From NCBI RefSeq assembly GCF_011493005.1, contig NZ_CP049156.1, forward strand, positions 1,178,001 through 1,242,000: a stretch of DNA of 64,000 bases. Reading direction: 5' to 3'. Under the pieces are notes generated by a model. It was given only the letters and a program-made list of their open reading frames with translations. It was not told the DNA's origin and did not search any database. The position numbers and the translations under genes were made by a program. The stretch is from Caballeronia sp. SBC1. GTDB lineage: Bacteria > Pseudomonadota > Gammaproteobacteria > Burkholderiales > Burkholderiaceae. Positions 37,703 to 45,887 of the stretch are shown piece by piece; the first letter of the stretch is position 1; the number at the start of each line of letters is the position of its first letter.

Positions 37703-38526
37703 GCTCGGCGCTGAGCACGGCGCGTGCCGTGCCCGTGCTGATGTACCACCACGTGAGTCCGTCGGCGGGTGCGGTGACGGTGTCGCCGGTGCATTTCGCG
37801 GATCAAATGGCCATGCTCGCGCGCGAGGGTTACACCACGCTCGGCGCGCGGGCGTTCAGCGAGTATCTGGCGGGCAAGCCCGTGCCGTCGAAGTCAGTCG
37901 TGCTCACCTTCGACGACGGTTATCTCGATAACTGGGTTCACGCGCATCCGGTCCTCGCCGAACACGGTTTTACCGCACTCGGATTCCTTGTGTCGGGCTG
38001 GGTGAACAGTGGCCCGGTGCGCCCGAACGCGCTGGACTCTACATCCACGCTCGACCTGCTGGGCCACTCAGCAGCAAAGGCCGCGATCGAGGCCGGCGAG
38101 CCCGACCAGGCCATCTTGCGCTGGTCGGAAATCGACGCAATGCGTCAAGCCGGGACCTTCGAGTTTCACAGCCACACGCACACCCATACACGCTGGGACC
38201 GCGTGAGCGCCAACGCAGACACCAAACGCGCGCGCCTGCGCGACGATCTGCTGCAGGCAAGGGCGGCGCTCGCCCAGCACCTTGGCGACGTATCGGATCA
38301 TCTGTGCTGGCCGCAAGGCTATTTCGATACCGACTACGTTGAAGAAGCGCACGCGGCGGGTTTTCGTCATCTGTACACCGTTGAGCCTGGCACTAACCCG
38401 CGTCACGACAATCCTGCGCGCATCTTGCGGCTGGACGTGCGCGACAAGCCGGCCACGTGGCTGAAAAGACGTCTGTGGGTGCATAGCCGGCCGCTTCTCA
38501 GCCGGCTTTACCTGAAAATCAAATGA
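37699..38526 (+). CDS. Polysaccharide deacetylase (NodB domain)
   Basis: 275 residues. NodB-type carbohydrate esterase family 4: LMYHHVS at the start, catalytic TFDDGYLDN at 70-78, and the metal-binding HSHTHTH. It should remove N- or O-acetyl groups from a hexosamine-containing glycan or its lipid-linked precursor. No signal peptide or membrane helix is evident, so it probably acts in the cytoplasm, like the ArnD/PgaB-independent members found in LPS clusters. Its ATG lies 4 bp inside the upstream GT4 gene. C-terminal ARILRLDVRDKPATWLKRRL matches this subgroup. Confidence 0.88.
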   Translation: MSSALSTARAVPVLMYHHVSPSAGAVTVSPVHFADQMAMLAREGYTTLGARAFSEYLAGKPVPSKSVVLTFDDGYLDNWVHAHPVLAEHGFTALGFLVSGWVNSGPVRPNALDSTSTLDLLGHSAAKAAIEAGEPDQAILRWSEIDAMRQAGTFEFHSHTHTHTRWDRVSANADTKRARLRDDLLQARAALAQHLGDVSDHLCWPQGYFDTDYVEEAHAAGFRHLYTVEPGTNPRHDNPARILRLDVRDKPATWLKRRLWVHSRPLLSRLYLKIK

Positions 38527-38616
38527 TGGCCTGCCCGTGGGTCGCGCGTCCCTTGCTGACACGGCGGGAGCGGCCTTCAGGCCTACCTGTTTTAATAATT
38601 CAGAGTACTTATTACC

Positions 38617-39897
38617 ATGCATGATCGCCACGTCTCTGTCATTGGCCTGGGCTATGTGGGTTTGCCCGTCGCCATTGCATTCGGCCTGCAACGCCGCACG
38701 ATCGGTTTCGACACGAGCCCCGCCCGGCTCGCCGATCTGCGTGCGGGCCTTGATCGCAATGGCGAAACCAGCCGCGAGGAATTGGCCGCTGCTCGCCTCG
38801 AGCTGACCGATAGCATCGAGGTGCTCCGGCAAGCCAATTTTCATATTGTCGCGGTGCCCACGCCGATCAGCGCGGGCGCCCAGCCGGACCTGATGCCGGT
38901 GAAACAGGCGTCCGAAACGGTCGGCCAGGCGCTCAAACGCGGCGACGTGGTGGTGTACGAATCGACCGTCTATCCTGGCGTCACCGAGGAAATCTGCATC
39001 CCGATCCTCGAGCGTGAGTCGGGCCTCAAGCTGGGTATGGATTTCACGGTTGGCTACAGTCCGGAGCGCATCAACCCCGGCGACAAGCAGCACACGTTTC
39101 GCAATATTATGAAGATCGTGTCCGGGTCGGATGCCGCGACGCTTGATCTGGTGGCGCAGGTCTATAGCTCGGTGGTGACGGCCGGGGTGTACCGTGCCGG
39201 TTCGATCAAGGTGGCCGAGGCCGCGAAGGTGATTGAGAATACGCAGCGCGACCTGAATATTGCGCTGATGAACGAGGCGGCCATCATCTTCGATTACCTC
39301 GATATCGACACACGCGAAGTCCTGGACGCCGCCGGCACCAAGTGGAACTTCCTCAATTTCACGCCGGGGCTGGTGGGCGGACACTGCATTGGCGTGGATC
39401 CGTACTACCTGACGCACAAGGCGCAGGTCTCCGGTTATACGCCCCAGGTGATCCTCGCCGGCCGGCGCGTGAACGACGGCATGGGTCGTTTCGTGGCCGA
39501 TCGGGCCGTGAAGACGCTGATCCGGACTGGCCGCGCGCCGCTGCGTGCAAGGGCGATCGTGCTCGGGCTGACGTTTAAGGAAAATTGTCCGGATTTGCGT
39601 AATTCGAAAGTCATCGATATCGTGCATCACCTGCAAGACTACGGGCTTGAGGTTCAGCTTCACGATCCGCTCGCGGACGCGGTGCAAGCCTTCGATGAAT
39701 ACGGCGTGACGCTGACCGGTTTCGACGCGCTGGAACCCGCCGATCTGATCGTGCTGGCGGTTCCGCATCGCGATTTTTTGGCGAAGACGGACGCGTTGCT
39801 GGCGCTGGCGAACCCAGGCGCCGTGTTCGCCGATGTCAAGTCAAGCCTGCCGCTGGACGTCATCAGCGGGGCCGGTCTCGTAGTATGGCGGTTATGA
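38617..39897 (+). CDS. UDP-N-acetylhexosamine 6-dehydrogenase (TviB/WbpO type)
   Basis: 426 residues. It oxidises the C6 of a UDP-sugar, most likely UDP-GlcNAc or UDP-GalNAc, to the uronic acid with two NAD+. The Rossmann fingerprint VSVIGLGYVGLP (GxGxxG from residue 10) starts the protein. The middle helix AAKVIENTQRDLNIALMNEA and the catalytic VGGHCIGVDPYY (Cys 257) are diagnostic of the UDP-glucose/ManNAc dehydrogenase superfamily; the TVYPGVTEEICIPILE segment and length fit TviB/WbpO rather than UDP-glucose dehydrogenases. It points to an acidic amino-sugar in the O-antigen or core. A gap of 90 bp precedes it. Confidence 0.9.
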   Translation: MHDRHVSVIGLGYVGLPVAIAFGLQRRTIGFDTSPARLADLRAGLDRNGETSREELAAARLELTDSIEVLRQANFHIVAVPTPISAGAQPDLMPVKQASETVGQALKRGDVVVYESTVYPGVTEEICIPILERESGLKLGMDFTVGYSPERINPGDKQHTFRNIMKIVSGSDAATLDLVAQVYSSVVTAGVYRAGSIKVAEAAKVIENTQRDLNIALMNEAAIIFDYLDIDTREVLDAAGTKWNFLNFTPGLVGGHCIGVDPYYLTHKAQVSGYTPQVILAGRRVNDGMGRFVADRAVKTLIRTGRAPLRARAIVLGLTFKENCPDLRNSKVIDIVHHLQDYGLEVQLHDPLADAVQAFDEYGVTLTGFDALEPADLIVLAVPHRDFLAKTDALLALANPGAVFADVKSSLPLDVISGAGLVVWRL

Positions 39898-39958
39898 AAA
39901 TCCGGGCTCGCCGCGACCAACCGGCATAATCTCGATTTCACGTAGGAAACGCCACTCG

Positions 39959-41095
39959 ATGAGCCGACTTTCCGGACGCGTGCGCATTTTCGCCCGCGCG
40001 TTGCCCCGGCTGGCGTTGAAGCCGCTGCGTCGCAAGCCTCAAGTCTTGAAGCGCATCCTGATTGCGCATCATTTGCTGCTCGGCGACACGCTGCTGCTGA
40101 CGCCGCTCGTCGCGAAACTTCGCGCACAATATCCTGACGCGCAGATCGTGCTGACCTGTCCCAAGCCGATCGTGCCGCTCTATGCGGGCAGGCCGTTTGG
40201 CCTCGACGTCATTCCGTTCGACCCGCGCGACTTCCGCTCGGTCAATGCGGTGTTGCGCTCGGGACCGTACGATCTTGGCATCGTGGCCGGGGATAATCGG
40301 CATACGTGGCTCGCGCTGGCGGCGGGGTGCCGCTGGATCGTCGGACATGCTGCGGACACGCCGGCCTGGAAAAACGTGCCGCTCGACGAAGCCGTGCCGT
40401 ATCCCGACGCGCCCGCAGCATGGGCCGATCTCGCCGCCGAACTGGTGGCCGGGCCGCCGCCGCGGCCGTATCGGCTGAGCGACTGGCCGGCGCCTGCGCC
40501 TGCCGCGTTTTCAGAATCTGACGCGCGCGCGTTGCGAGGTCCTTACGTAGTGTTACATCCGGGGGCGAGCACGGAGGTCAAACGCTGGCCCGATGAACGC
40601 TGGAAAGCACTGGCGGCGTTTGTCGAAGCACGGGGTTTCACGCCCGTGTGGAGCGGCGGACCGAGCGAGACGGCGCTGATCGACACAATCGATCCCGATG
40701 GCCGTTATCCGAACTTTGCTGGCCGGATTGATCTGGGACAGGTGTGGCATTTGTTCTCCGGCGCTCGGGCCATCGTCTGTCCGGACACGGGCGTGGCGCA
40801 CCTCGGGCGTCTGACCGGTGTGCCCACGGTTACATTGTTCGGCCCCGGTAATGCGTTGATACACGGCGCGGGAAATTACTGGCGCGATGCGCCGTTCATG
40901 CCGGTTACTATCGCGGACATGCCGTGCCGCAATGAACCGGATATCTTCAGACGGCACGTGGCTTGGGCTCGCCGCTGTGACCGCAATACGACGACTTGCG
41001 TAGCGTGGCGCGGTGACCATGCGGCCTGCATGGGTTTTATTTCGCTTGAGGTCGTCTGCAACAGCTTGCAGACGGTCCTTCCGGGAGTGCAATGA
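39959..41095 (+). CDS. Glycosyltransferase family 9 (heptosyltransferase-like)
   Basis: 378 residues. GT9 fold: KRILIAHHLLLGDTLLLTPL and LRAQYPDAQIVLT form the first Rossmann half; the donor half has VVLHPGASTEVKRWPDERWK, then FAGRIDLGQVWHLFSGARA and ICPDTGVAHLGRLTGVPTV-like CPDTGVAHLGRLTGVPTVTL. These are the ADP-heptose:LPS heptosyltransferase motifs. It probably adds a heptose to the LPS core. The C-terminal Cys-rich part (MPCRNEPDIFRRHVAWARRC, then NTTTCVAWRGDHAACMG) resembles related GT9 enzymes of Burkholderia. Its stop overlaps the waaL-like ATG (ATGA). Confidence 0.9.
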   Translation: MSRLSGRVRIFARALPRLALKPLRRKPQVLKRILIAHHLLLGDTLLLTPLVAKLRAQYPDAQIVLTCPKPIVPLYAGRPFGLDVIPFDPRDFRSVNAVLRSGPYDLGIVAGDNRHTWLALAAGCRWIVGHAADTPAWKNVPLDEAVPYPDAPAAWADLAAELVAGPPPRPYRLSDWPAPAPAAFSESDARALRGPYVVLHPGASTEVKRWPDERWKALAAFVEARGFTPVWSGGPSETALIDTIDPDGRYPNFAGRIDLGQVWHLFSGARAIVCPDTGVAHLGRLTGVPTVTLFGPGNALIHGAGNYWRDAPFMPVTIADMPCRNEPDIFRRHVAWARRCDRNTTTCVAWRGDHAACMGFISLEVVCNSLQTVLPGVQ

Positions 41096-42384
41096 CGAAG
41101 ACGTGCAAGCAGGTGGAACGCGTCCTGTGGGTGGCGTGTCCAGTGATTATGTTTGTCGCGATGTTCGCCCATATGACCGCGTTCGAGAACATGGCGCTGG
41201 GGCTGGTGGGTATCGGTACGATAGCGGCGGCTTGTTCTTCGGAACGGCCGTCGCCGCTGCACTGGCCGCTGCTGTGGCCTATTGTTGTCTGGAGTGCGTG
41301 GGCGCTGGCGTCGATCGCGTGGTCGCCGTATCCGCGCGACAGCATGCATGCCTGGCTCGATGAAGTGTTGTATCCGCTGGTGTCGTTCTTCGCGTTCTGG
41401 CTGATGGGCACGCGCACGACCAGGCCCGAGCGCATGGTGTTGATCAACTGGGTGGCCTGCGTCCTGCTGGCCGCCGGCAGCTTGTATTACTGGGGCCGTT
41501 TGCAGCCACCCACGGATCCCGCTGATCTCCTTCTCCACTATTACAACCGTGTCGGCCATACGAGCACACTCGTCATCTTTTCGATGACGCTCTTCACCGG
41601 CCTGATGCTGAACCGCCGCTGGTGGCCAATCGGCCTGAGCGGGCTGGTGCTTGCTCTTGTCATCGGGTTGGCAACGTTCAACCGTTTCTTCTGGCCGGCC
41701 GCGGGCGTGACGCTCGTGATTGCGTGCTACCCGTTGTACCGGAAACACATGCTGATCGCGGGCGTGTGCGTTGCAGTGATCTGCGTAGCGGTGGTCGGCA
41801 CGCTCGAAATGAGCGTACGGCTTCGTTACGGTCACGCCATGCCGAAACCCGCTGCACGGGAGTTGAAGGTGGGCCGCGACCAGGTGTACGTTCCCGAGGC
41901 GCTGGCCGGAATTGGTGACGCCATGTCTGCCGATACGCGTCCCAAACTGTGGGCGTTCTACGGCCGGGAAGGTGAGTCGCATACGTGGACGGGCATTGGT
42001 TTCGGCAAGCCGTTGCCGGGGCGGGTATTTCAAAACGAAATACCCCCTGCTTTGCTGGAGAAGGAACCGCAGGCTCTGACGCATGCGCACAACCTGTTTT
42101 TGAATACCTGGCTTGAGACGGGAATAGTGGGCGTGGTGCTGGAGGCCGCGTTGCTGCTTGCGCTGATCTGGCGCTTCTGGAGGCTGCGGCACGTGGTGCC
42201 CTGGCTAAGCGCGGCGGGCATGGCGCTGGTCATCGGAATGATTGCAAAGAATTTCACCGACGACTTCATGTGGCAGACCACCGCGCTCGCCTTCTGGTCG
42301 TTTTCAGGGTTGCTGCTCGGTCGCGGCGAGCGTCTGGCGGGGCGGGTTGCGCCGGCGCGACGGGCTGTGTCGCAGCAGCAGTAG
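41092..42384 (+). CDS. waaL: O-antigen ligase family protein (WaaL-like)
   Basis: 430 residues and very hydrophobic, with about ten to twelve predicted membrane helices (for example VMFVAMFAHMTAFENMALGL, GLSGLVLALVIGLATFNRFF, AAGVTLVIACYPLYRKHMLI). A large periplasmic loop lies around residues 240-330 (YGHAMPKPAARELKVG, GEGESHTWTGIGFGK-like). The loop ends LTHAHNLFLNTWLETGIVG, the conserved WaaL motif with His that is thought to act in the transfer. It would join polymerised O-antigen from undecaprenyl diphosphate to lipid A-core in the periplasm. Coupled to the GT9 gene by an ATGA overlap. Confidence 0.88.
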   Translation: MTKTCKQVERVLWVACPVIMFVAMFAHMTAFENMALGLVGIGTIAAACSSERPSPLHWPLLWPIVVWSAWALASIAWSPYPRDSMHAWLDEVLYPLVSFFAFWLMGTRTTRPERMVLINWVACVLLAAGSLYYWGRLQPPTDPADLLLHYYNRVGHTSTLVIFSMTLFTGLMLNRRWWPIGLSGLVLALVIGLATFNRFFWPAAGVTLVIACYPLYRKHMLIAGVCVAVICVAVVGTLEMSVRLRYGHAMPKPAARELKVGRDQVYVPEALAGIGDAMSADTRPKLWAFYGREGESHTWTGIGFGKPLPGRVFQNEIPPALLEKEPQALTHAHNLFLNTWLETGIVGVVLEAALLLALIWRFWRLRHVVPWLSAAGMALVIGMIAKNFTDDFMWQTTALAFWSFSGLLLGRGERLAGRVAPARRAVSQQQ

Positions 42385-42435
42385 CGGCGGAACTTCAACC
42401 TTGCTGCGGCCCCTCGCCTGGACGAGCCTCTTAAT

Positions 42436-42463
42436 GAGACAAAGAGGGCCGGCGCATTACAAT
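42436..42463 (+). promoter_or_regulatory. Candidate msbA promoter
   Basis: GAGACA (42436-42441, four of six to TTGACA), 16 bp, TACAAT (42458-42463). The sequence TACAATAGCGG repeats one seen upstream of rhlE. It gives a 120-nt leader before msbA. Confidence 0.37.
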
Positions 42464-42587
42464 AGCGGTTTGCCGTGTCGGCGGGTTCAGCGCGCTTAGA
42501 GCCGCCCGGGCGCAGGTTCAGTCCTGCTCCGCCCGCCGTCCGACCTACGGATCCACGGATCCACGGATTCACGACTAAGGACACCTT

Positions 42588-44372
42588 TTGAGTCAGAAGC
42601 CAACCTTGAGCAAGACGATCGGCAGCGGGCAGACCACGTCGCCGGCCGCCGTGATGAGCCGGCTCTGGCCGTATATCCGCCCCCTGATCTGGATTGTCGC
42701 GCTCGGCCTGATCGCCATGGGCTTCGTCGCCGCGAGCGAGGCAGGAATTCCCATGCTGCTCAAGCCGCTGCTCGACCACGGCTTTGGCGCGAAAGGCAGC
42801 GCCAGCGCCAAGTGGATCGTGCCGGCCGCCGTGGTCGGCCTTGCCGTCGTGCGGGGCGGCGCGCAATACGCGTCGGGCTACTTGCTCGCCTATGTCACCA
42901 ACAAGATCCTGCTCGAACTGCGCCTGAAAATGTTCGACCGGATGATCCACACCAGCGCCGGTTTCTTCCAGCGGGAAACGGCCAGCACGATCATCAACGC
43001 GATCGTGTTCGAGGTGAATCAGATCCTCAACGTGCTGCAAAGCGTGGTCGTCACGCTCGTGCGCGACTCGCTGACGGTCGTATTCCTGTTGGGATACCTG
43101 TTCATCCTGAACTGGCGGCTGACGCTGGTGATCGCGGTCATCCTGCCTGCTATCGGCTGGCTGGTGAGCAAGATCAATCGCCGGTTGCGACGGCTCAATC
43201 GCGAGTCGCAGTTGCTGACGAACGAACTGTCGTACATCGTGGAAGAGACCGTTGGCGGTTATAAAGTCGTCAAGGTGCACAACGGCCAGCGCTACGAAAA
43301 CGACCGGTTCACCGAAATGAGCAATCGCCTGCGCGGCTACCAGATGCGCATGACGGTGTCCGGTGGTCTCGCGCAGCCGCTCACGCAGTTTTTGGCATCT
43401 ATTGCGCTTGCCATTGTGATCACCATCGCCGTGGTGCAGTCGGCGAACGACCAGACAACTGTCGGCGGTTTCGTGGCGTTCGTCACGTCCATGCTGCTGG
43501 TGATCTCGCCGCTCAAGCACCTGATCGATATCAACCAGCCGCTGCAGCGCGGCATGACGGCGGCGGAACTGATCTTCGGTCTTATCGATGAACCGGCCGA
43601 GCCCGAAGGCGGCGGCCGGCCGCTCGAGCGCGCGAGCGGCGAGGTGGAGTTCCGCGAAGTGTCGTTCAGTTATGGCGTGACCGGACAGCCCACGCTCGAC
43701 GCGATCTCGTTCAAGATCGCGCCCGGTGAAATGGTCGCGCTGGCCGGTGCGTCGGGAAGCGGCAAGACCACGCTGGTCAACCTGTTGCCGCGTTTCTTCG
43801 ATCCCGCCAGCGGTGCGGTGCTGGTCGACGGCGTGCCGCTCACCGAGTACAGCCTGCACGATCTGCGCGGACAAATGGCCATGGTGAGCCAGGACGTGGT
43901 GCTCTTCAACGACACGATCGCCGCCAACGTGGCGTACGGCCAGACGCCGGACCGCGAGCGGGTGATGGCGGCGCTGGCTGCCGCGAATCTCGCCGATGTC
44001 GTCGCAGCCATGCCCGACGGCGTGGATACGCGTGTGGGCGGCAATGGCATGCGCTTGTCGGGCGGACAGCGGCAGCGACTGGCTATTGCTCGGGCAATCT
44101 ACAAGGACGCGCCTATTCTGATTCTCGACGAAGCGACGTCCGCGCTCGATTCTGAGTCCGAACGGCACGTGCAGGAAGCCTTGGAAACGCTGATGAAGGG
44201 ACGCACGACGCTGGTGATTGCGCACCGCCTTTCGACCATTGAACGTGCCGACCGGATTCTGGTGATGGAAGGCGGGAAAATCGCCGAGCAGGGCAGCCAC
44301 TCCGAATTGTTGCGCCACAACGGGCTGTACGCGAACCTTCACCGGATCCAGTATCAGCAGCAAGCAGCCTGA
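42588..44372 (+). CDS. msbA: Lipid A export ATP-binding/permease protein
   Basis: 594 residues from a TTG at 42588 with AAGGA 6 bp upstream ([13 protein letters not shown]). A half-transporter ABC exporter: six membrane helices in residues 1-330 and a nucleotide-binding domain after that, with Walker [10 protein letters not shown] (387-395), signature LSGGQRQR and Walker [13 protein letters not shown]. The domain order and the [14 protein letters not shown] junction match MsbA, which flips core-linked lipid A across the inner membrane as a homodimer. It closes the glycosyltransferase block functionally: these enzymes build what it flips. A terminator follows. Confidence 0.94.
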   Translation: MSQKPTLSKTIGSGQTTSPAAVMSRLWPYIRPLIWIVALGLIAMGFVAASEAGIPMLLKPLLDHGFGAKGSASAKWIVPAAVVGLAVVRGGAQYASGYLLAYVTNKILLELRLKMFDRMIHTSAGFFQRETASTIINAIVFEVNQILNVLQSVVVTLVRDSLTVVFLLGYLFILNWRLTLVIAVILPAIGWLVSKINRRLRRLNRESQLLTNELSYIVEETVGGYKVVKVHNGQRYENDRFTEMSNRLRGYQMRMTVSGGLAQPLTQFLASIALAIVITIAVVQSANDQTTVGGFVAFVTSMLLVISPLKHLIDINQPLQRGMTAAELIFGLIDEPAEPEGGGRPLERASGEVEFREVSFSYGVTGQPTLDAISFKIAPGEMVALAGASGSGKTTLVNLLPRFFDPASGAVLVDGVPLTEYSLHDLRGQMAMVSQDVVLFNDTIAANVAYGQTPDRERVMAALAAANLADVVAAMPDGVDTRVGGNGMRLSGGQRQRLAIARAIYKDAPILILDEATSALDSESERHVQEALETLMKGRTTLVIAHRLSTIERADRILVMEGGKIAEQGSHSELLRHNGLYANLHRIQYQQQAA

Positions 44373-44394
44373 CGCTTTTTCGATTTAATCGATG

Positions 44395-44434
44395 CGCGCC
44401 CATGGTCCAAACGGCCAGGGGCGCGTTTTTGTTT
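44395..44434 (+). terminator. Rho-independent terminator of msbA
   Basis: CGCGCCCATGG (44395-44405) pairs with CCAGGGGCGCG (44415-44425) with one mismatch, then a run of nine bases, all T except one G (44426-44434). Confidence 0.85.
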
Positions 44435-44656
44435 TCGGGAACGCGGATTGGGGGCGTTTGTGTACCGTGCGGCGGACGGTGTTTCAGTGGTGCCTGGGAT
44501 GGAAGGCCGTGCGTAACGAAGTGCTGAGAAGCGCTGAAACCTGACGTACTCGGGAATTGACCGTGCATTTGCGGACCCCTTTCCGCTATGGACGCACGGG
44601 CTTGCGGATCAACCGCCGCATTTGTACAGCCCTTGCAGGCCAGGCAACCCTTTTCG

Positions 44657-45295
44657 TCACGGACGAAGCGCCGCCGTCGGCGCGGCCGTAGCACGCCTTT
44701 GCAGCTTCTTGCGATACATCAGCGTCCATACCGTGAGCGCGCCATAGATGGCGTAACCGATGAACGGCGAAACGACCAGGAAACGTTCGATCGGCCAGTG
44801 CCAAGCCAGCCAGCTTCGAAGCGCATTCTCGCCCGTCAGGCCGAGACCCCACACGCCCGTCATCAGACGAACCGATCTACGCAGCGCGGGCCGCTCGTTC
44901 CAGAGCGCTTCGAAGCGTGCCGCGCCGCCTTCGCCTTCACGCGCGACGGTTGCCCGAGCGAGATAAAACGTGAGCGGACGCCGCATCGCGAGGGACAGCA
45001 GGAACACTACGCCGATAGCACCAGACGCCATCGATTCACGCATCAGTAGAAGCCGTGGACTGCCGCCGAGCGCCATGAGCACGACGGACAGTGCGATCCC
45101 GAGCAAGACCAGCACGCTGAGGGCATCGACGCGGCGGCTTCTCGCGAATTCCACCAGGCTCCAGACGACAGGCGGCACCGCCGACGCATACAGCGCGCCG
45201 AGCTCGCCCCAATGCGGCAACGCGAGCCGATACGCAAGCCACGGCAGTACAAGATTGACTCCGAGTTCAACGACAAGACCTGCTCGTATCTTCAT
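44657..45295 (-). CDS. VC0807-family integral membrane protein
   Basis: 212 residues. Six or so hydrophobic helices: VVELGVNLVLPWLAYRLALP, LYASAVPPVVWSLVEFA, VLVLLGIALSVVLMAL, SGAIGVVFLLSLAM, and two near the C-terminus including FLVVSPFIGYAIYGALTVW. This fits the VC0807 family of unknown membrane proteins of about 200 residues. The start ATG at 45295 overlaps the stop of a 21-codon ORF (ATGA), so translation is probably coupled. It ends with a basic cytoplasmic tail. The function is not known. Confidence 0.83.
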   Translation of the reverse strand: MKIRAGLVVELGVNLVLPWLAYRLALPHWGELGALYASAVPPVVWSLVEFARSRRVDALSVLVLLGIALSVVLMALGGSPRLLLMRESMASGAIGVVFLLSLAMRRPLTFYLARATVAREGEGGAARFEALWNERPALRRSVRLMTGVWGLGLTGENALRSWLAWHWPIERFLVVSPFIGYAIYGALTVWTLMYRKKLQRRATAAPTAALRP

Positions 45296-45357
45296 GGCGA
45301 AATGGCGCTGAGGAAGAGAAAGCCGACTGCTGAAACCACGGCGGGAGCGATTTTCAT
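45292..45357 (-). CDS. 21-residue hydrophobic micro-ORF, coupled to the VC0807-like gene
   Basis: ATG at 45357 preceded by AAGGA with 5 bp spacing; the peptide MKIAPAVVSAVGFLFLSAIS ends with Pro and stops at 45292. It could span or insert into a membrane once. Its stop codon TGA overlaps the ATG of the next gene by 4 bases (ATGA), a typical coupling arrangement. Whether the peptide matters or merely delivers ribosomes to the downstream gene cannot be seen. Confidence 0.5.
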   Translation of the reverse strand: MKIAPAVVSAVGFLFLSAISP

Positions 45358-45368
45358 CACGATCCTTA

Positions 45369-45668
45369 TTACGTGAACACCGACACCACGATCGCCAGCC
45401 ACAGCGCGCCTACGCCACCCAAAAAGGCATGACGTGCGATACGCACGCGGGATTCATCGTCGGGGCGCTCTGTGGGAGACGTGGCGAGCCACGGCACTGA
45501 GCCGAGGCACGCGAAACCGGCGAGCGCCAGGAGGGCGACGGATACATCGATGGAACGCCAATGCGCCCCCTCGTGGATGCCCCAGTAACCGAGGAACACG
45601 ATACCGATGGAAAACACCGTCGATGCAGCCGAGCTGAGCGCCTGGACTGATCCCGCTGGAAATTGCAT
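45369..45668 (-). CDS. Small membrane protein of unknown function
   Basis: 99 residues from the ATG at 45668, preceded by AGGAGG with a 6-bp spacing. Three hydrophobic stretches: STVFSIGIVFLGYWGIH, VSVALLALAGFACLGSVPWL and HAFLGGVGALWLAIVVSVFT, with an acidic loop (TERPDDESRVRIAR) between the second and third. The frame is open for 11 codons upstream but the Shine-Dalgarno decides for 45668. It is the first gene of a leftward operon with the 21-codon ORF (11 bp later) and the VC0807-like gene. No family recognised. Confidence 0.75.
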   Translation of the reverse strand: MQFPAGSVQALSSAASTVFSIGIVFLGYWGIHEGAHWRSIDVSVALLALAGFACLGSVPWLATSPTERPDDESRVRIARHAFLGGVGALWLAIVVSVFT

Positions 45669-45887
45669 GACCTTCCTCCTGATACGCGTGAAAGCACGCA
45701 AGATGTTGCCATCATAGGGGAATCGGATTTGAGGGAACGCGGACGCCGCAAGTCGAGCGCGAGCCCAGGCGCCTGGAAGCGGCGCATCCGGTCAGGCTCA
45801 GCCATTGTCTGCAAGTGGCGTGTTCTCGTTCGTGACTTTTGTTCGCGCCACGGCTAGAACCCACTTCTGAAGCGCACGGCCTATCCG

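Noticed and set aside
42030..44363. 777-codon minus-strand frame across msbA and the waaL end
   Set aside because: It is the antisense of two well-recognised genes and is rich in His, Gln and Arg, typical of shadow frames in GC-rich DNA.
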